From Clostridia bacterium (GTDB taxonomy: Bacteria; Bacillota; Clostridia; Christensenellales; Aristaeellaceae), in contig JAFWWK010000239.1 in assembly GCA_017523615.1 (NCBI GenBank), forward strand, positions 1-64,000: 64,000 nt of DNA, written 5' to 3'. The notes beneath the pieces were generated by a model. It did no database searches and was not told the origin of the DNA. It worked only from the letters and a program-made list of their open reading frames with translations. A program made the translations under genes and the position numbers. Of this stretch, positions 18,018 to 26,773 are shown one piece after another. Position 1 is the first letter of the stretch. Each line of letters begins with the position of its first letter.

Positions 18018-18602
18018 TCAGACATTGACGCCGTAAGCCTTGCACAGGGCATACAGGCCGCCTTGGTAGCCGGCGCCGACCGCATTGAACTTCCAATCCG
18101 AGCCGCTGCGGTAGATCTCGCAGACCACCAGCGCCGTCTCGATGGAGAATTCCTCGCCCAAGTCGTAGCGGAGTTCCTCAATGCCGACCGTGTCACTTTC
18201 GCTGGTCCTGCGGGCTACGCGCACATAAGCGTTGGAGACCTGGCCAAAGTTCTGGCCGCGTTCCTGAGCTTCATAAATGGTCACGGTAATGGCGATCTTC
18301 TGCACATCCGCGGGAACCTTGGTAAAGTCGATGAAAAGGGTCTCGTCGTCTCCGCCGCTGCCGCCTTCCAGGCTGTCACCGGTGTGGGTGACCGATCCGT
18401 CGTCACTCTGGAGGTTGCCGTAGAAGATAAAATCAGAATCCTTGCGGACCTTGCCGTTCGCTCCCAGCATGAACGCGCTGGCATCCAGATCGAAATCCGC
18501 GGTGCCGGTGTAGCGGTTGGTATCCCAGCCAAGGCCTACCAGCGCCAGCTTCACACTCTTCTGCAAACTGATCTTCTGTCCTTTTTGAAGATTGACTGCC
18601 AT
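18018..18602 (-). CDS. terD: TerD family stress protein (second copy)
   Basis: Ca2+-binding beta-sandwich protein of the TerD family, cytoplasmic and often membrane-associated, in tellurite and general stress response. The 194 residues include the acidic metal-binding pattern FDLDASAFML near 45, GDSLEGGSGGDDETLFIDF near 80-98 and the C-terminal ELYRSG-like stretch CEIYRSGSDWKFNAVG. It is 36 bp downstream of the other TerD gene and probably paralogous. The full acidic set suggests it still binds calcium. Confidence 0.94.
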   Translation of the reverse strand: MAVNLQKGQKISLQKSVKLALVGLGWDTNRYTGTADFDLDASAFMLGANGKVRKDSDFIFYGNLQSDDGSVTHTGDSLEGGSGGDDETLFIDFTKVPADVQKIAITVTIYEAQERGQNFGQVSNAYVRVARRTSESDTVGIEELRYDLGEEFSIETALVVCEIYRSGSDWKFNAVGAGYQGGLYALCKAYGVNV

Positions 18603-18638
18603 AACGGGTACTTCCTTTCTTTTTTGTCAATTAATCGA

Positions 18639-19244
18639 TCACTTGTACATATCGACCAGCTTCTGCAGCCGGCTTGCTTCGGCGACACCCTTGCCGATGG
18701 CGTTGAACTGCCACTCATTGCCGCTGCGGAAGAGTTCGCCTACGATCAGGCCGGTAGAGCCGCTGTAATCGTCCGTCAGGTTGTAGCGGCAGATCTCGGT
18801 ATTGTTTTTGGTGTTGACCAGGCGGATGAAGGCGTTCCTGATCATGCCGAAGTGTTGCCTGCGAACGTTGGCGTCATAAATATTGACGACAAATACGAGT
18901 TTAGCCACCTCCGGAGGCATGATCGAAAGGTCAACCATGATCTGCTCGTCGTCACCTTCGCCGCCGCCGGTCAGGTTGTCGCCCTGATGGATGACCGCTC
19001 CGCTGGGGTGCCTGAGATTGCCGAAGTAGACGCAAAAATCCTTGGAAGGGATCAGCTTGCCGTTTTCTCCGCACAGGATGACGGACGCGTCACAGTCGAT
19101 GTCCGCGGGTTTGGCTGCAAACAAGGCCCTCAAGCCGTGCTGCTGGGGCTGAGCTTCGTCCCAGCCCAGACCGACCATGATTTTCCGCAGGCCGGCGTCA
19201 CTCTTTGTCAGGTTGATCTTTTCGCCTTTTTTCAGGTTAACCAT
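18639..19244 (-). CDS. terD: TerD family stress protein (first copy)
   Basis: The 201-residue TerD-family protein has ADIDCDASVILCGENGK, where the family DxDxS carries a Cys insertion-like variant (DIDCDAS), then GDNLTGGGEGDDEQIMVDL and GELFRSGNEWQFNAIGKG. Compared with the second copy it has an extra loop of about seven residues after LGWDEAQ (PQQHGLRALFAAK). The CAGGAGGAA box before the ATG is strong. It follows the P-type ATPase gene by 71 bp, across a large hairpin. Confidence 0.94.
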   Translation of the reverse strand: MVNLKKGEKINLTKSDAGLRKIMVGLGWDEAQPQQHGLRALFAAKPADIDCDASVILCGENGKLIPSKDFCVYFGNLRHPSGAVIHQGDNLTGGGEGDDEQIMVDLSIMPPEVAKLVFVVNIYDANVRRQHFGMIRNAFIRLVNTKNNTEICRYNLTDDYSGSTGLIVGELFRSGNEWQFNAIGKGVAEASRLQKLVDMYK

Positions 19245-19277
19245 GTGTGTTCCTCCTGTGTAGTTTTTTTATTCCGT

Positions 19278-19306
19278 CCCGCCCCGCGGGATATCGGCGG
19301 GGCGGG
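19278..19306 (-). other. hairpin between the P-ATPase and terD genes
   Basis: Arms CCCGCCCCGC (19278-19287) and GCGGGGCGGG (19297-19306) form a perfect 10-bp GC stem. On the minus strand the stem is followed by A residues, not U, so termination is unlikely to be efficient. It may set relative mRNA levels of the ATPase and TerD genes. Confidence 0.5.
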
Positions 19307-19315
19307 CTATCAGGT

Positions 19316-21958
19316 TCAGGCGGTCTTTTTGCCGTTCATGATCTTGACAAGGGTCCCGACAAGGATCACCAGGAAAGCAAGGGCACAGCAAACCAGCCAT
19401 GTCGTGGCGGAAAGCGGATGTACGCTCAGGACCTCGCCTCCGATAGATACAAAGATGAACTGTGCCAGGAAAATGACTCCCATCACGATCAGGAAATTCC
19501 TGTTACGTCCAAGACTTTCAAATACATTGATATGCTCGGTACGTGCGTTGAACCCATTGAAAGTGATAGCCATCATGAATGAAGCAAACACTGCGGAGTT
19601 CAGGTAAGTGATCGTTTCCGGCTTCAGAAGATTGTTTACAAGCGCTTCCGGAGCTCCGATCAAACTCATAACCGCAGGCAGGAAACGGATGCACAGGCAT
19701 AGCGCGGTGATATAAAGCGCACTGCAGACGATCTGCACCAGCATGCCCTTGGAAACGATGGACGCATCGCGGGCGATGGGTCTTTCCTTCATGTACTCCT
19801 TCAGGGCGGGCTCGGAACCGAAGGCGATGGCCGCCAGGGTATCCATGGCCAGATTGATAAGGAGCAGCTGGATCACTGTCAGGATCTCGTTTTCTCCGAA
19901 GAACGGAGCCAGGAAGCAGGTAAGTACGGCGGCTACATTGACCGTCAGCTGGAAGATCAGGAACTTGCGGATGGACTTGAACATCGTGCGGCCGTAAAGG
20001 ATGGCCTTGTCAATGGAAGTGAAGTTATCGTCCAGGATGGTGATGTCACCGGCTTCCTTGGCTACTTCGGTGCCGGAGCCCATGGCGAAGCCCACGTCAG
20101 CCTTCTTGAGGGCAGGGGAATCGTTGACACCGTCGCCGGTCATGCCGACCACCAGATTCATTTCCTGGGCGACGCGCACCAGACGGGATTTGTCGGTGGG
20201 CAGCGCACGGGCCACAACGCGCAGCTTGGGCAGGTTGCGCTTGAGCTCCTCGTCGCTCATCTCGGCCATCTCGGCGCTGGTCAGGGCCACCTCGGAGGGA
20301 TCCCGCAGCAAGCCGGATTCCCTGGCAATGGCCACGGCGGTCTCCTTGCGGTCGCCGGTGACCATGACAACCTGGATGCCGGCGTCCTGCACTTCCTTGA
20401 TGGCGGGGATGACTTCCTTGCGGACATTGTCACGGATGGACAGAACGCACACCAGCGTCAAGTCGCGTCCCTCTGGATCGCCCTCGGTCTTGGCCACACC
20501 CAGAAGCCGCATGGACCTTCCGGCCTGGGTATTCATATAGTTCATCAGGGAGGAGCGGGTCTCTTCATTCAGGGGTTTGACGTCGCCTTCCTCGTCGATG
20601 AATTTGTCGCAGCGTTCAATGATTCTCTCAGGCGCGCCTTTAAGATAGACAACGGTCTTACCGTTATGCTCCACGGTGACGTCGGACATCTTTTTGGTGG
20701 AGTTGAAGGGGTTGAAAGCCCTTACCTCGTCCTTGGACATCTCGGCCACCGCGCCTTCGCCCAGAAGGAAGGCCATCATGGCGCGGTCGGTGGAGTTGCC
20801 GCCGATGATCTCCTTGCCGGAGACCGTGGCTGAGTTATTCAGACCGATGCCTGTGACCACATCCCGGCGCATGGAGGGGGGAAGCTCGTTCAGTTTGGTG
20901 AAGATGCGCTGGTTGCCGGTCGCGAGTTCTACCACCGAAAGCTTGCCCTGGGTGATGGTGCCGGTCTTGTCGGTGAACAAGAGGGAGAGGGATCCGGCGG
21001 TCTCAAGACCGTTGATCTTGCGGACAAGCACGTTGTCCTTGATCATGCGGATGGATTGGAAGGACAAAAGGATGCTGGTCAGCATCGGCAAGCCTTCCGG
21101 CACCGCGCAGATGATGATGGTTACGGCTACGGTGACAGCCTCGATGATCAGGCCGAGCCACTGGGCAAAGTCGAAGCCGGCAGTCTTGCCGGTGAGGATG
21201 TTGATGGCCAAAACACCGATGATGATGGCAATTGCGCCGATGTATCCGAACATGGAGATCTGCTTGGCCAGCTTGCCCAGTTTGACCTGCAGGGGCGTTT
21301 CACGGGTGTCCTCCTGGACCTCCAGGGCCAGTTCGCCGAACAGGGTCTTATCGCCGACGACTTTCACCTGCATATAGGCTTCGCCGGACACAACCACCGT
21401 GCCGCGATAGGCGTAATGGGTGTTCAGCAGATCCTTCACCTGATAGCCTTCGCCCTTAACGTCCACATTCTTGCGGGCTTCCTCAGTCTCGCCGTTGAGG
21501 GCGGCCTGGTCCACCATGATCTCGCCGTCGACGATCTCGCCGTCGGCGGGGATCTTGTCGCCGGCCTGGAGATAGATCAGGTCCCCGGTAACGACTTCTC
21601 TGACATGCATTTCATGCAGTTCGCCGTCACGAAGGATCTTGGTCATTTCCTTGGCTTCTTCCTCGGCCTTGAGAGCGCCGGCTTTCCCCTCCTGACTATG
21701 CTCGGAGACAGAAGCGACGCCGTTGGCCAGCAGGATAGCTACCAGCACACACACGGGTTCGTACCATTCGGCCTTGCCCATGATCCACAGGACCACCTGG
21801 ATGGCCAAGGCCACCAGCAGGATCATGATCATCGGATCCTTAAAGCCTTCCAGGATCTTTTTCCACAGTGGGTCCGGGGGGATCTGCGTCAATACGTTTG
21901 CACCGTACTGTTTGCGGCTCTCCTCGACCTGTTTCGCAGTCAAGCCTTTCAGTTCCAT
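19316..21958 (-). CDS. P2-type cation (Ca2+) transporting ATPase
   Basis: Membrane pump exporting a cation, most likely Ca2+, with ATP. The 880-residue protein has the N-terminal cation-ATPase domain and the actuator motif LNGETEEA (TGE-like). TM4 carries CAVPEGLPM, the PEGL ligand motif of Ca2+ pumps. The phosphorylation site FTDKTGTIT is near residue 330, the hinge is GDGVNDSPALKKADVGFAMG, and a C-terminal cation-ATPase domain has MDTLAAIAFGSEP in TM6. It opens the Ter operon with its own promoter. TerD proteins bind Ca2+, so a Ca2+ pump in front of two terD genes makes functional sense. Confidence 0.93.
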   Translation of the reverse strand: MELKGLTAKQVEESRKQYGANVLTQIPPDPLWKKILEGFKDPMIMILLVALAIQVVLWIMGKAEWYEPVCVLVAILLANGVASVSEHSQEGKAGALKAEEEAKEMTKILRDGELHEMHVREVVTGDLIYLQAGDKIPADGEIVDGEIMVDQAALNGETEEARKNVDVKGEGYQVKDLLNTHYAYRGTVVVSGEAYMQVKVVGDKTLFGELALEVQEDTRETPLQVKLGKLAKQISMFGYIGAIAIIIGVLAINILTGKTAGFDFAQWLGLIIEAVTVAVTIIICAVPEGLPMLTSILLSFQSIRMIKDNVLVRKINGLETAGSLSLLFTDKTGTITQGKLSVVELATGNQRIFTKLNELPPSMRRDVVTGIGLNNSATVSGKEIIGGNSTDRAMMAFLLGEGAVAEMSKDEVRAFNPFNSTKKMSDVTVEHNGKTVVYLKGAPERIIERCDKFIDEEGDVKPLNEETRSSLMNYMNTQAGRSMRLLGVAKTEGDPEGRDLTLVCVLSIRDNVRKEVIPAIKEVQDAGIQVVMVTGDRKETAVAIARESGLLRDPSEVALTSAEMAEMSDEELKRNLPKLRVVARALPTDKSRLVRVAQEMNLVVGMTGDGVNDSPALKKADVGFAMGSGTEVAKEAGDITILDDNFTSIDKAILYGRTMFKSIRKFLIFQLTVNVAAVLTCFLAPFFGENEILTVIQLLLINLAMDTLAAIAFGSEPALKEYMKERPIARDASIVSKGMLVQIVCSALYITALCLCIRFLPAVMSLIGAPEALVNNLLKPETITYLNSAVFASFMMAITFNGFNARTEHINVFESLGRNRNFLIVMGVIFLAQFIFVSIGGEVLSVHPLSATTWLVCCALAFLVILVGTLVKIMNGKKTA

Positions 21959-22077
21959 TTTTCTTTCCTTCCTTTTTATAACATGCCGGACATCCTGCGG
22001 CGCTGCGCAAAGTCTTCCCTCAATGAAGCATGTGCGCGAATCATTCGCTTTCGCGGAAGTCTGGTCCTTTAAGCGGT

Positions 22078-22083
22078 ATTATA
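22078..22083 (-). promoter_or_regulatory. -10 box of the Ter operon promoter
   Basis: Minus-strand TGATATAAT at 22078-22086 is an extended -10 about 120 bp before the P-ATPase start. No good -35 lies at 17 bp, as expected for a TGn-type promoter. It is divergent from the helicase promoter 120 bp away. Confidence 0.5.
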
Positions 22084-22199
22084 TCACACCCATATCGAGC
22101 AAGTCTACCCTTACTGCGCCCAATTGTCCGCGCGGGAGCCTAAAAAATACAAATTCACCGCCAAGCCCTCATTGGCCGCAGCCATGGTCCGGCGCCCGC

Positions 22200-22228
22200 T
22201 TGACATCACGATATCCGTCCATTATGAT
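22200..22228 (+). promoter_or_regulatory. promoter of the Suv3-like helicase gene
   Basis: TTGACA (22200-22205), 17-bp spacer, TATGAT (22223-22228). Transcription would begin near 22235, which rules out the far-upstream ATG at 22124 and supports the start at 22334. Confidence 0.7.
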
Positions 22229-22333
22229 AGCATAGTCGATCCTTTCAGCTCCCGGAGGCATGCCCGTTTCCCTCCCTCCTCACGGCTGACACGGAGAAAA
22301 GAGCAGAAAACACATTGTCTTTTCAGGTGGTCT

Positions 22334-24700
22334 ATGGAAGATCAAAAGGCTCTGCAAGCCTATATTGAGGCGGTGATCCGGGAAAGGGAACGCTTCCTTG
22401 CCCGCCAGGCGCTCAAAAAAACCGGAGCGGATCCCTCAGGGGCACCCGCAAACACCCAGGCTTTCGAAAGCGCTCTCTATCATCTGCGCCGCGCTGACAA
22501 GGTGAGCGCCTCCCTCCGGCGCGGAGAACTTCCCACCGATTATTACCGCGCCGATTTCGACCTGCTTGCCCCCCTGATCACATCTTTGCTGGATTCCGGA
22601 GAAGAGATCGATCTTGATTTTCTCCGGTCCGTCAGGCGCTGCCGCGTCACACCCGGTCACGCAAGGGCCGCCGTCCGTCTGGTCTCCGGTGATCGGGTCC
22701 GCATACTCCTTGGCAAAAGGATGGGACGCATCACCGCCGACGCGGAAGAACGCACGGCGCGTTTCCTTATGCGCGGCAGCCTTGCGTCCCTTGTGCCCGG
22801 GGACAGGCACGGCATGAGTGTCAATGCATGGATGATGAGGAACGTGTTTCAGAACGGCCTCCCGGTTTCCGTCATCGACAGCGCTTATTCCCCGGATACT
22901 CTCCTTTCCATCATCCGCAGGGAGATCGAGCCGGCCTTTCCGTCCCTGCGGGGCTGCAGGAATATCCGCATGCCCGGAGGGGGCACGGTGGGCGACGCGC
23001 TGGACAGGGAATACAGGTCCGCCCGGGATTCCGTGATCGCCCGCACACGAAAGCGCTTTACATCGGACAGGATCCGACGCCTCATCGGCGAAAACAACTC
23101 TGTACGACACCTGCAGAAGCGGGCGGATGCCGCTGCCGCCGGAGAAAACCAGATCCGCAGCGCTCTTCTTGACGCAGTCCCGGCCCATTACCGGGATCTT
23201 TATCCTGCCGCACGGGCCATGAAGCGCCGTTTTATCCTGCATCTGGGACCGACCAATTCCGGCAAAACCTATGAAGCCTGCGGCCGTCTCCACGGGGCCC
23301 GCCAGGGTATTTATTTGGGACCGCTGAGGCTGCTGGCGGCGGAGCAGTTTGAAACGCTGAATCTCCGGGATGTCCCCTGTTCCCTGGTCACCGGAGAGGA
23401 ACAGATCCGGGTGCCCGGCAGCCGGGTGCAGTCCTCCACCGTCGAGATGGCGGACATGCAGACCCATTACGACGTGGCGGTCATCGACGAATGCCAGATG
23501 ATCTCTGACCGGGACAGGGGCGGCGCGTGGACTGCCGCTATCCTGGGCTTGTGCGCTGAAGAGATCCACCTGTGCGCCTCCCCTGATGCGGAGCTTCTTT
23601 TAACGCAGATGGTCTTGGACTGCGGGGATACACTGTCTGTCACGCGACATGAAAGGATGACCCCGCTTGTGGTGCAGAACGAAGGCTTCCGTTTCCCGGA
23701 ATCCGTACGCCCCGGAGATGCGCTGATCGTTTTCTCCAAAGCACGGGTCCATGCAGCAGCCGCAGAACTGAGGCAGCAGGGCTTCCGCGTATCGCTGATC
23801 TACGGCGCGCTGCCGCCGGACGTGAGGCGAAGCCAGGCCCGGTCCTTCCAGCAAGGGGAAAACGACGTTGTGGTATCTACGGACGCCATTGCCATGGGCA
23901 TGAACCTTCCCATCGAGCGCGTGGTGTTCCTGGAAAGCGAAAAATACGACGGCGATATCGTCCGTCCCCTCACCGACGCCGAGATCAAGCAGATCGCGGG
24001 CCGCGCAGGAAGGTACGGCCAGTACGACACAGGCTATGTCAACGCCTTCGGCTTCCGTGGCACCGTAGCGCGCGCCCTCGCTCATCCCCTTCCTCCCCTG
24101 ACTGAAGCGTACATCCGTTTTCCCGAAAGCCTGTTGGGCATTCCCCTCCCGCTCAGCGCCATTATCGACCGCTGGCAGGCCATGAAGGACAAAGGCTTTT
24201 TCTCCAAGGCCTCGTCGGAAAGGATGGCCCGCTTGACGCAGATGATGGAGACCCGCGATACCGACAAAACGCTGCTCTACCGTTTCGTCTGCATCCCCTT
24301 TGACGAGACCGAACCGGATCTTCTCACCCTCTGGCGGCGGATGTACCGCGCAGAATGTGAAGGAGAGCATCTGGAAGCAAAGGAGCTTTTACCTGAACCG
24401 GTGGACCCGGAATCCTGCGTCACGGCGGAACTGGACGGCCTGGAAGCGGATTACCGCCGATGCGACCTGATATATAATTACGTTCGCCTGTTCCTGCCAT
24501 TTCCGGACGAAGTTCTTCAGGAGATCCAGCGCCGCAAGGACCTGATTTCCCAGGGCATCATCCATATCCTGTCTACCCAGAAGCTCCGGACAAGGACCTG
24601 CTCCGGCTGCGGACGCTCCCTGCCATGGAACTGGCCATATCCCCTGTGCGACTTTTGCCACCGCGGAGCGCCTGATCGATATCCTAACCGGCGAAGATGA
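22334..24700 (+). CDS. Suv3-like DExH RNA helicase with a C-terminal zinc ribbon
   Basis: Superfamily 2 helicase (788 residues) that resembles mitochondrial Suv3, the helicase partner of RNA degradation machines. About 300 N-terminal residues are helical and of unknown role. Then come motif I GPTNSGKTYEA (the Suv3 signature), motif II DECQM (DExH-like), motif V STDAIAMGMNLP and motif VI QIAGRAGRYGQ. The end carries two CxxC pairs (CSGCGRSLPWNWPYPLCDFC), a zinc ribbon likely to bind nucleic acid. The start at ATG 22334 follows AGGTGG and the mapped promoter. Its neighbour, 118 bp downstream, is an RNA 2'-phosphotransferase, which suggests RNA repair or turnover. Confidence 0.86.
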   Translation: MEDQKALQAYIEAVIRERERFLARQALKKTGADPSGAPANTQAFESALYHLRRADKVSASLRRGELPTDYYRADFDLLAPLITSLLDSGEEIDLDFLRSVRRCRVTPGHARAAVRLVSGDRVRILLGKRMGRITADAEERTARFLMRGSLASLVPGDRHGMSVNAWMMRNVFQNGLPVSVIDSAYSPDTLLSIIRREIEPAFPSLRGCRNIRMPGGGTVGDALDREYRSARDSVIARTRKRFTSDRIRRLIGENNSVRHLQKRADAAAAGENQIRSALLDAVPAHYRDLYPAARAMKRRFILHLGPTNSGKTYEACGRLHGARQGIYLGPLRLLAAEQFETLNLRDVPCSLVTGEEQIRVPGSRVQSSTVEMADMQTHYDVAVIDECQMISDRDRGGAWTAAILGLCAEEIHLCASPDAELLLTQMVLDCGDTLSVTRHERMTPLVVQNEGFRFPESVRPGDALIVFSKARVHAAAAELRQQGFRVSLIYGALPPDVRRSQARSFQQGENDVVVSTDAIAMGMNLPIERVVFLESEKYDGDIVRPLTDAEIKQIAGRAGRYGQYDTGYVNAFGFRGTVARALAHPLPPLTEAYIRFPESLLGIPLPLSAIIDRWQAMKDKGFFSKASSERMARLTQMMETRDTDKTLLYRFVCIPFDETEPDLLTLWRRMYRAECEGEHLEAKELLPEPVDPESCVTAELDGLEADYRRCDLIYNYVRLFLPFPDEVLQEIQRRKDLISQGIIHILSTQKLRTRTCSGCGRSLPWNWPYPLCDFCHRGAPDRYPNRRR

Positions 24701-24818
24701 TCGGTCCTTTTCGTTCTGTAACGGAAAAACAAATCAACAGCCCGCCGTTCGGCGTGATATCCTTTTCATGACCGGCAAGGACCGGTCCAACTACCCCATA
24801 TGACAGGAGTGTGAAACC

Positions 24819-25358
24819 ATGGACATCATCGAAACAAGCAAATACATTTCCCTGATCCTCCGGCACAAACCCGAAACCGCCGGTGTCACCCTGGACGAAC
24901 ACGGCTGGGCGAACGTCGAGGAACTGATCGCCGGCGTCGGCAGGACTCATCCCCTGGATATGGAAACACTGGAAGAGATCGTCCGCACCGATCCCAAAGG
25001 ACGTTATTCCTTTAACGAGGATCATACGCTGATCCGCGCCAACCAAGGCCATTCGATCCCGGTGGATGTGGAACTTCCCGAAAAACAGCCGCCCGCGATC
25101 CTCTGGCACGGCACAGGCGAAAAATACGTTACTTCCATCCTCGCCACCGGCCTCGAGCCCAGATCCCGCCTGTACGTCCATCTGTCCGCGGATCGCCGGA
25201 CTGCCCTAAACGTCGGCACCCGCCATGGCAGGCCCGTGGTCTTTTCCGTGGATGCAGGCCGTATGGCCGCGGACGGTTTCAAATTCTTCCTTTCCGTCAA
25301 CGGCGTCTGGCTTACAAAGCGCGTTCCTCCGGAGTACCTGACCAGGGAAGAAGAGTAA
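24819..25358 (+). CDS. kptA: RNA 2'-phosphotransferase (Tpt1/KptA)
   Basis: Transfers an internal RNA 2'-phosphate to NAD+, giving ADP-ribose 1'',2''-cyclic phosphate. In eukaryotes this ends tRNA splicing; in bacteria the physiological substrate is unknown. The 179-residue protein is complete: LILRHKPE with its conserved Arg, HGWANVEELI, RANQGHSIPVD with the catalytic-site His, LWHGTG, then LSADRRTALNVGTRHGRPVVF and GVWLTKRVPPEYL. It has an AGGAGTG box. It follows the Suv3-like helicase and precedes a terminator, so the two probably form one unit. It consumes NAD+, and NAD salvage genes lie 4 kb away, though that may be coincidence. Confidence 0.95.
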   Translation: MDIIETSKYISLILRHKPETAGVTLDEHGWANVEELIAGVGRTHPLDMETLEEIVRTDPKGRYSFNEDHTLIRANQGHSIPVDVELPEKQPPAILWHGTGEKYVTSILATGLEPRSRLYVHLSADRRTALNVGTRHGRPVVFSVDAGRMAADGFKFFLSVNGVWLTKRVPPEYLTREEE

Positions 25359-25376
25359 TACATGATCGCAAATCAG

Positions 25377-25417
25377 GAGCGGAGAAATGTTTTTTCTCCC
25401 CGCTCTTTTGTTTTTTT
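25377..25417 (+). terminator. terminator after kptA
   Basis: GAGCGGAGAAA (25377-25387) pairs with the complementary TTTCTCCCCGCTC ending at 25405, followed by TTTTGTTTTTTT. A strong intrinsic terminator. Confidence 0.9.
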
Positions 25418-25450
25418 ACGCGATAATCTCCTTGTTACCCGGTTTGACTG

Positions 25451-25478
25451 TTGCCATCGTGGTTGTATCGGATATAAT
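25451..25478 (+). promoter_or_regulatory. promoter of the secreted SH3 protein gene
   Basis: TTGCCA (25451-25456), 16-bp spacer, TATAAT (25473-25478), about 75 nt before the ATG at 25562. Confidence 0.65.
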
Positions 25479-25561
25479 AAAGACAAGGCCATGTGGATCT
25501 TGCCGCGTCCGGACAGGGCGTGCCCGGATACGGAAGCGACATGTATAAAGGAGGATATGTC

Positions 25562-26677
25562 ATGAAAAACAAAGCCTCAGTCCGCCTGTTGTCTTTCACG
25601 CTCTGCCTTATGCTGGTCCTTTCCGCTGCGGCGGCCGAAACGCGTCAGGGCGTGATTATGCTGGAAGGCATGGAAGAACCGATCGAAGAGACGTTGTTTA
25701 CAAGTCCCCTCGGCTTTTCCTTCTGGTACGCCGACGGGCATCTGGAGGCTCGTCAGGGCGAAGCAGAAGGCCTTGAGGGCGTCCTGGTCGCCGCGCTCCT
25801 GTCGGACGACTATATGGTGCTCTCCGTCATCCCGGAGGAGGAGGCTCAGAAATATGCCGATAAACTCGGCGTAAACATAAGGAAAATGTCTGAAACGTCC
25901 CGGGTTCAGATGGACGTGTACCGCGAACAGGAAAACGGCGCGTATTCCTTCCTGACCCTGATCGCGGAGAACGGGCGGTACCTGTCCGCGGCGGGAAAGT
26001 ATTCCGCTGAAGCCGCGGAGGGAAACGCCAAATATTTCCAGAAAGCGCTTGAAAGCGTCGTACTGATGTCCGAATACGATCTGGATTTCCTGAAAATGCT
26101 CCCAGGAGAATGGGTCCTGGAATACGAAGGCGCGGGAGCTGTCCTCACACTGGAAGAAGACGGCGGCATGTCCCTGTACTGCTATGCCCTGGACGGCTCT
26201 TTCGCCTATACGCACAGGGGCGCCTGGTCGTATGAGCCCGTGCCGGATTACGGCGGCAGGCTCGCGCTCAGCTTCACCTCCACCGACGATCCGTCACGGC
26301 AGGAAAGCGGCTACAGCGTGGATTGCGCGTACGACGCTTACTCCGAAGCCTGGGCGGAAAACGATTCCTGGTTCACGTATCTCATCCTCAATCCCTTACT
26401 CTCCAGCAGCGGAGTCACGCCCTTTGAGGAGCTGTTCGGCAGCGACGCCCCGGCCCTGTACAGGGAACGGAAACCGAACATGCGGGTGGTCAGGTGCTCC
26501 AGCTTCGTATCCCTGCGCGAATCCAGGTCCACTTCGTCCAAGCGCATCCTGAAGGTCCCCCTGGGAGCGCTTGTGCTCGCATTTCCGGAGGTCGGAGAAG
26601 AAAACGGGTTTCTCTACTGCCTGTATCACGGCGAGGAAGGATTCATCCTGAAAGAATACCTGCAGCCAATCGAATAA
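25562..26677 (+). CDS. secreted protein with a C-terminal SH3-like domain
   Basis: I do not recognise the family of the main body. The 371-residue protein has a signal peptide (MKNKASVRLLSFTLCLM..., cleavage likely after AAA) and a mature alpha/beta part of about 290 residues with GEWVLEYEGAGAVLTLEEDG. The C-terminal 65 residues start MRVVRCSSFVSLRES and end GFILKEYLQPIE, a bacterial SH3b-type pattern that may bind cell-wall peptides. I chose the start at 25562 because AAAGGAGG lies 8 nt before it; an upstream in-frame ATG at 25493 would sit right after the promoter and lacks such a box. It stands alone between two terminator-like elements. Confidence 0.72.
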   Translation: MKNKASVRLLSFTLCLMLVLSAAAAETRQGVIMLEGMEEPIEETLFTSPLGFSFWYADGHLEARQGEAEGLEGVLVAALLSDDYMVLSVIPEEEAQKYADKLGVNIRKMSETSRVQMDVYREQENGAYSFLTLIAENGRYLSAAGKYSAEAAEGNAKYFQKALESVVLMSEYDLDFLKMLPGEWVLEYEGAGAVLTLEEDGGMSLYCYALDGSFAYTHRGAWSYEPVPDYGGRLALSFTSTDDPSRQESGYSVDCAYDAYSEAWAENDSWFTYLILNPLLSSSGVTPFEELFGSDAPALYRERKPNMRVVRCSSFVSLRESRSTSSKRILKVPLGALVLAFPEVGEENGFLYCLYHGEEGFILKEYLQPIE

Positions 26678-26685
26678 CAGGCATA

Positions 26686-26728
26686 CCCGGGGAGGAACCG
26701 GTCTTTCCCGACCGCGTCCGTCCCCGGG
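26686..26728. terminator. hairpin between convergent genes
   Basis: CCCGGGGA (26686-26693) pairs with TCCCCGGG (26721-26728) and encloses a second CGGTC/GACCG stem. No T-tract follows on either strand, so it is a structural rather than textbook terminator between the SH3 protein gene and the PurA-like gene. Confidence 0.45.
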
Positions 26729-26773
26729 AAACGCCGTGGCCTTCACGTGTTTCCGTCCTGCATCCGGATATCG

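Noticed and set aside
17928..19607. 559-codon plus-strand frame over the two terD genes
   Set aside because: Shadow frame from GC-rich codon bias; both TerD proteins are complete on the minus strand.
22124..22333. Upstream 70-codon extension of the helicase
   Set aside because: The promoter at 22200-22228 starts transcription inside this extension.
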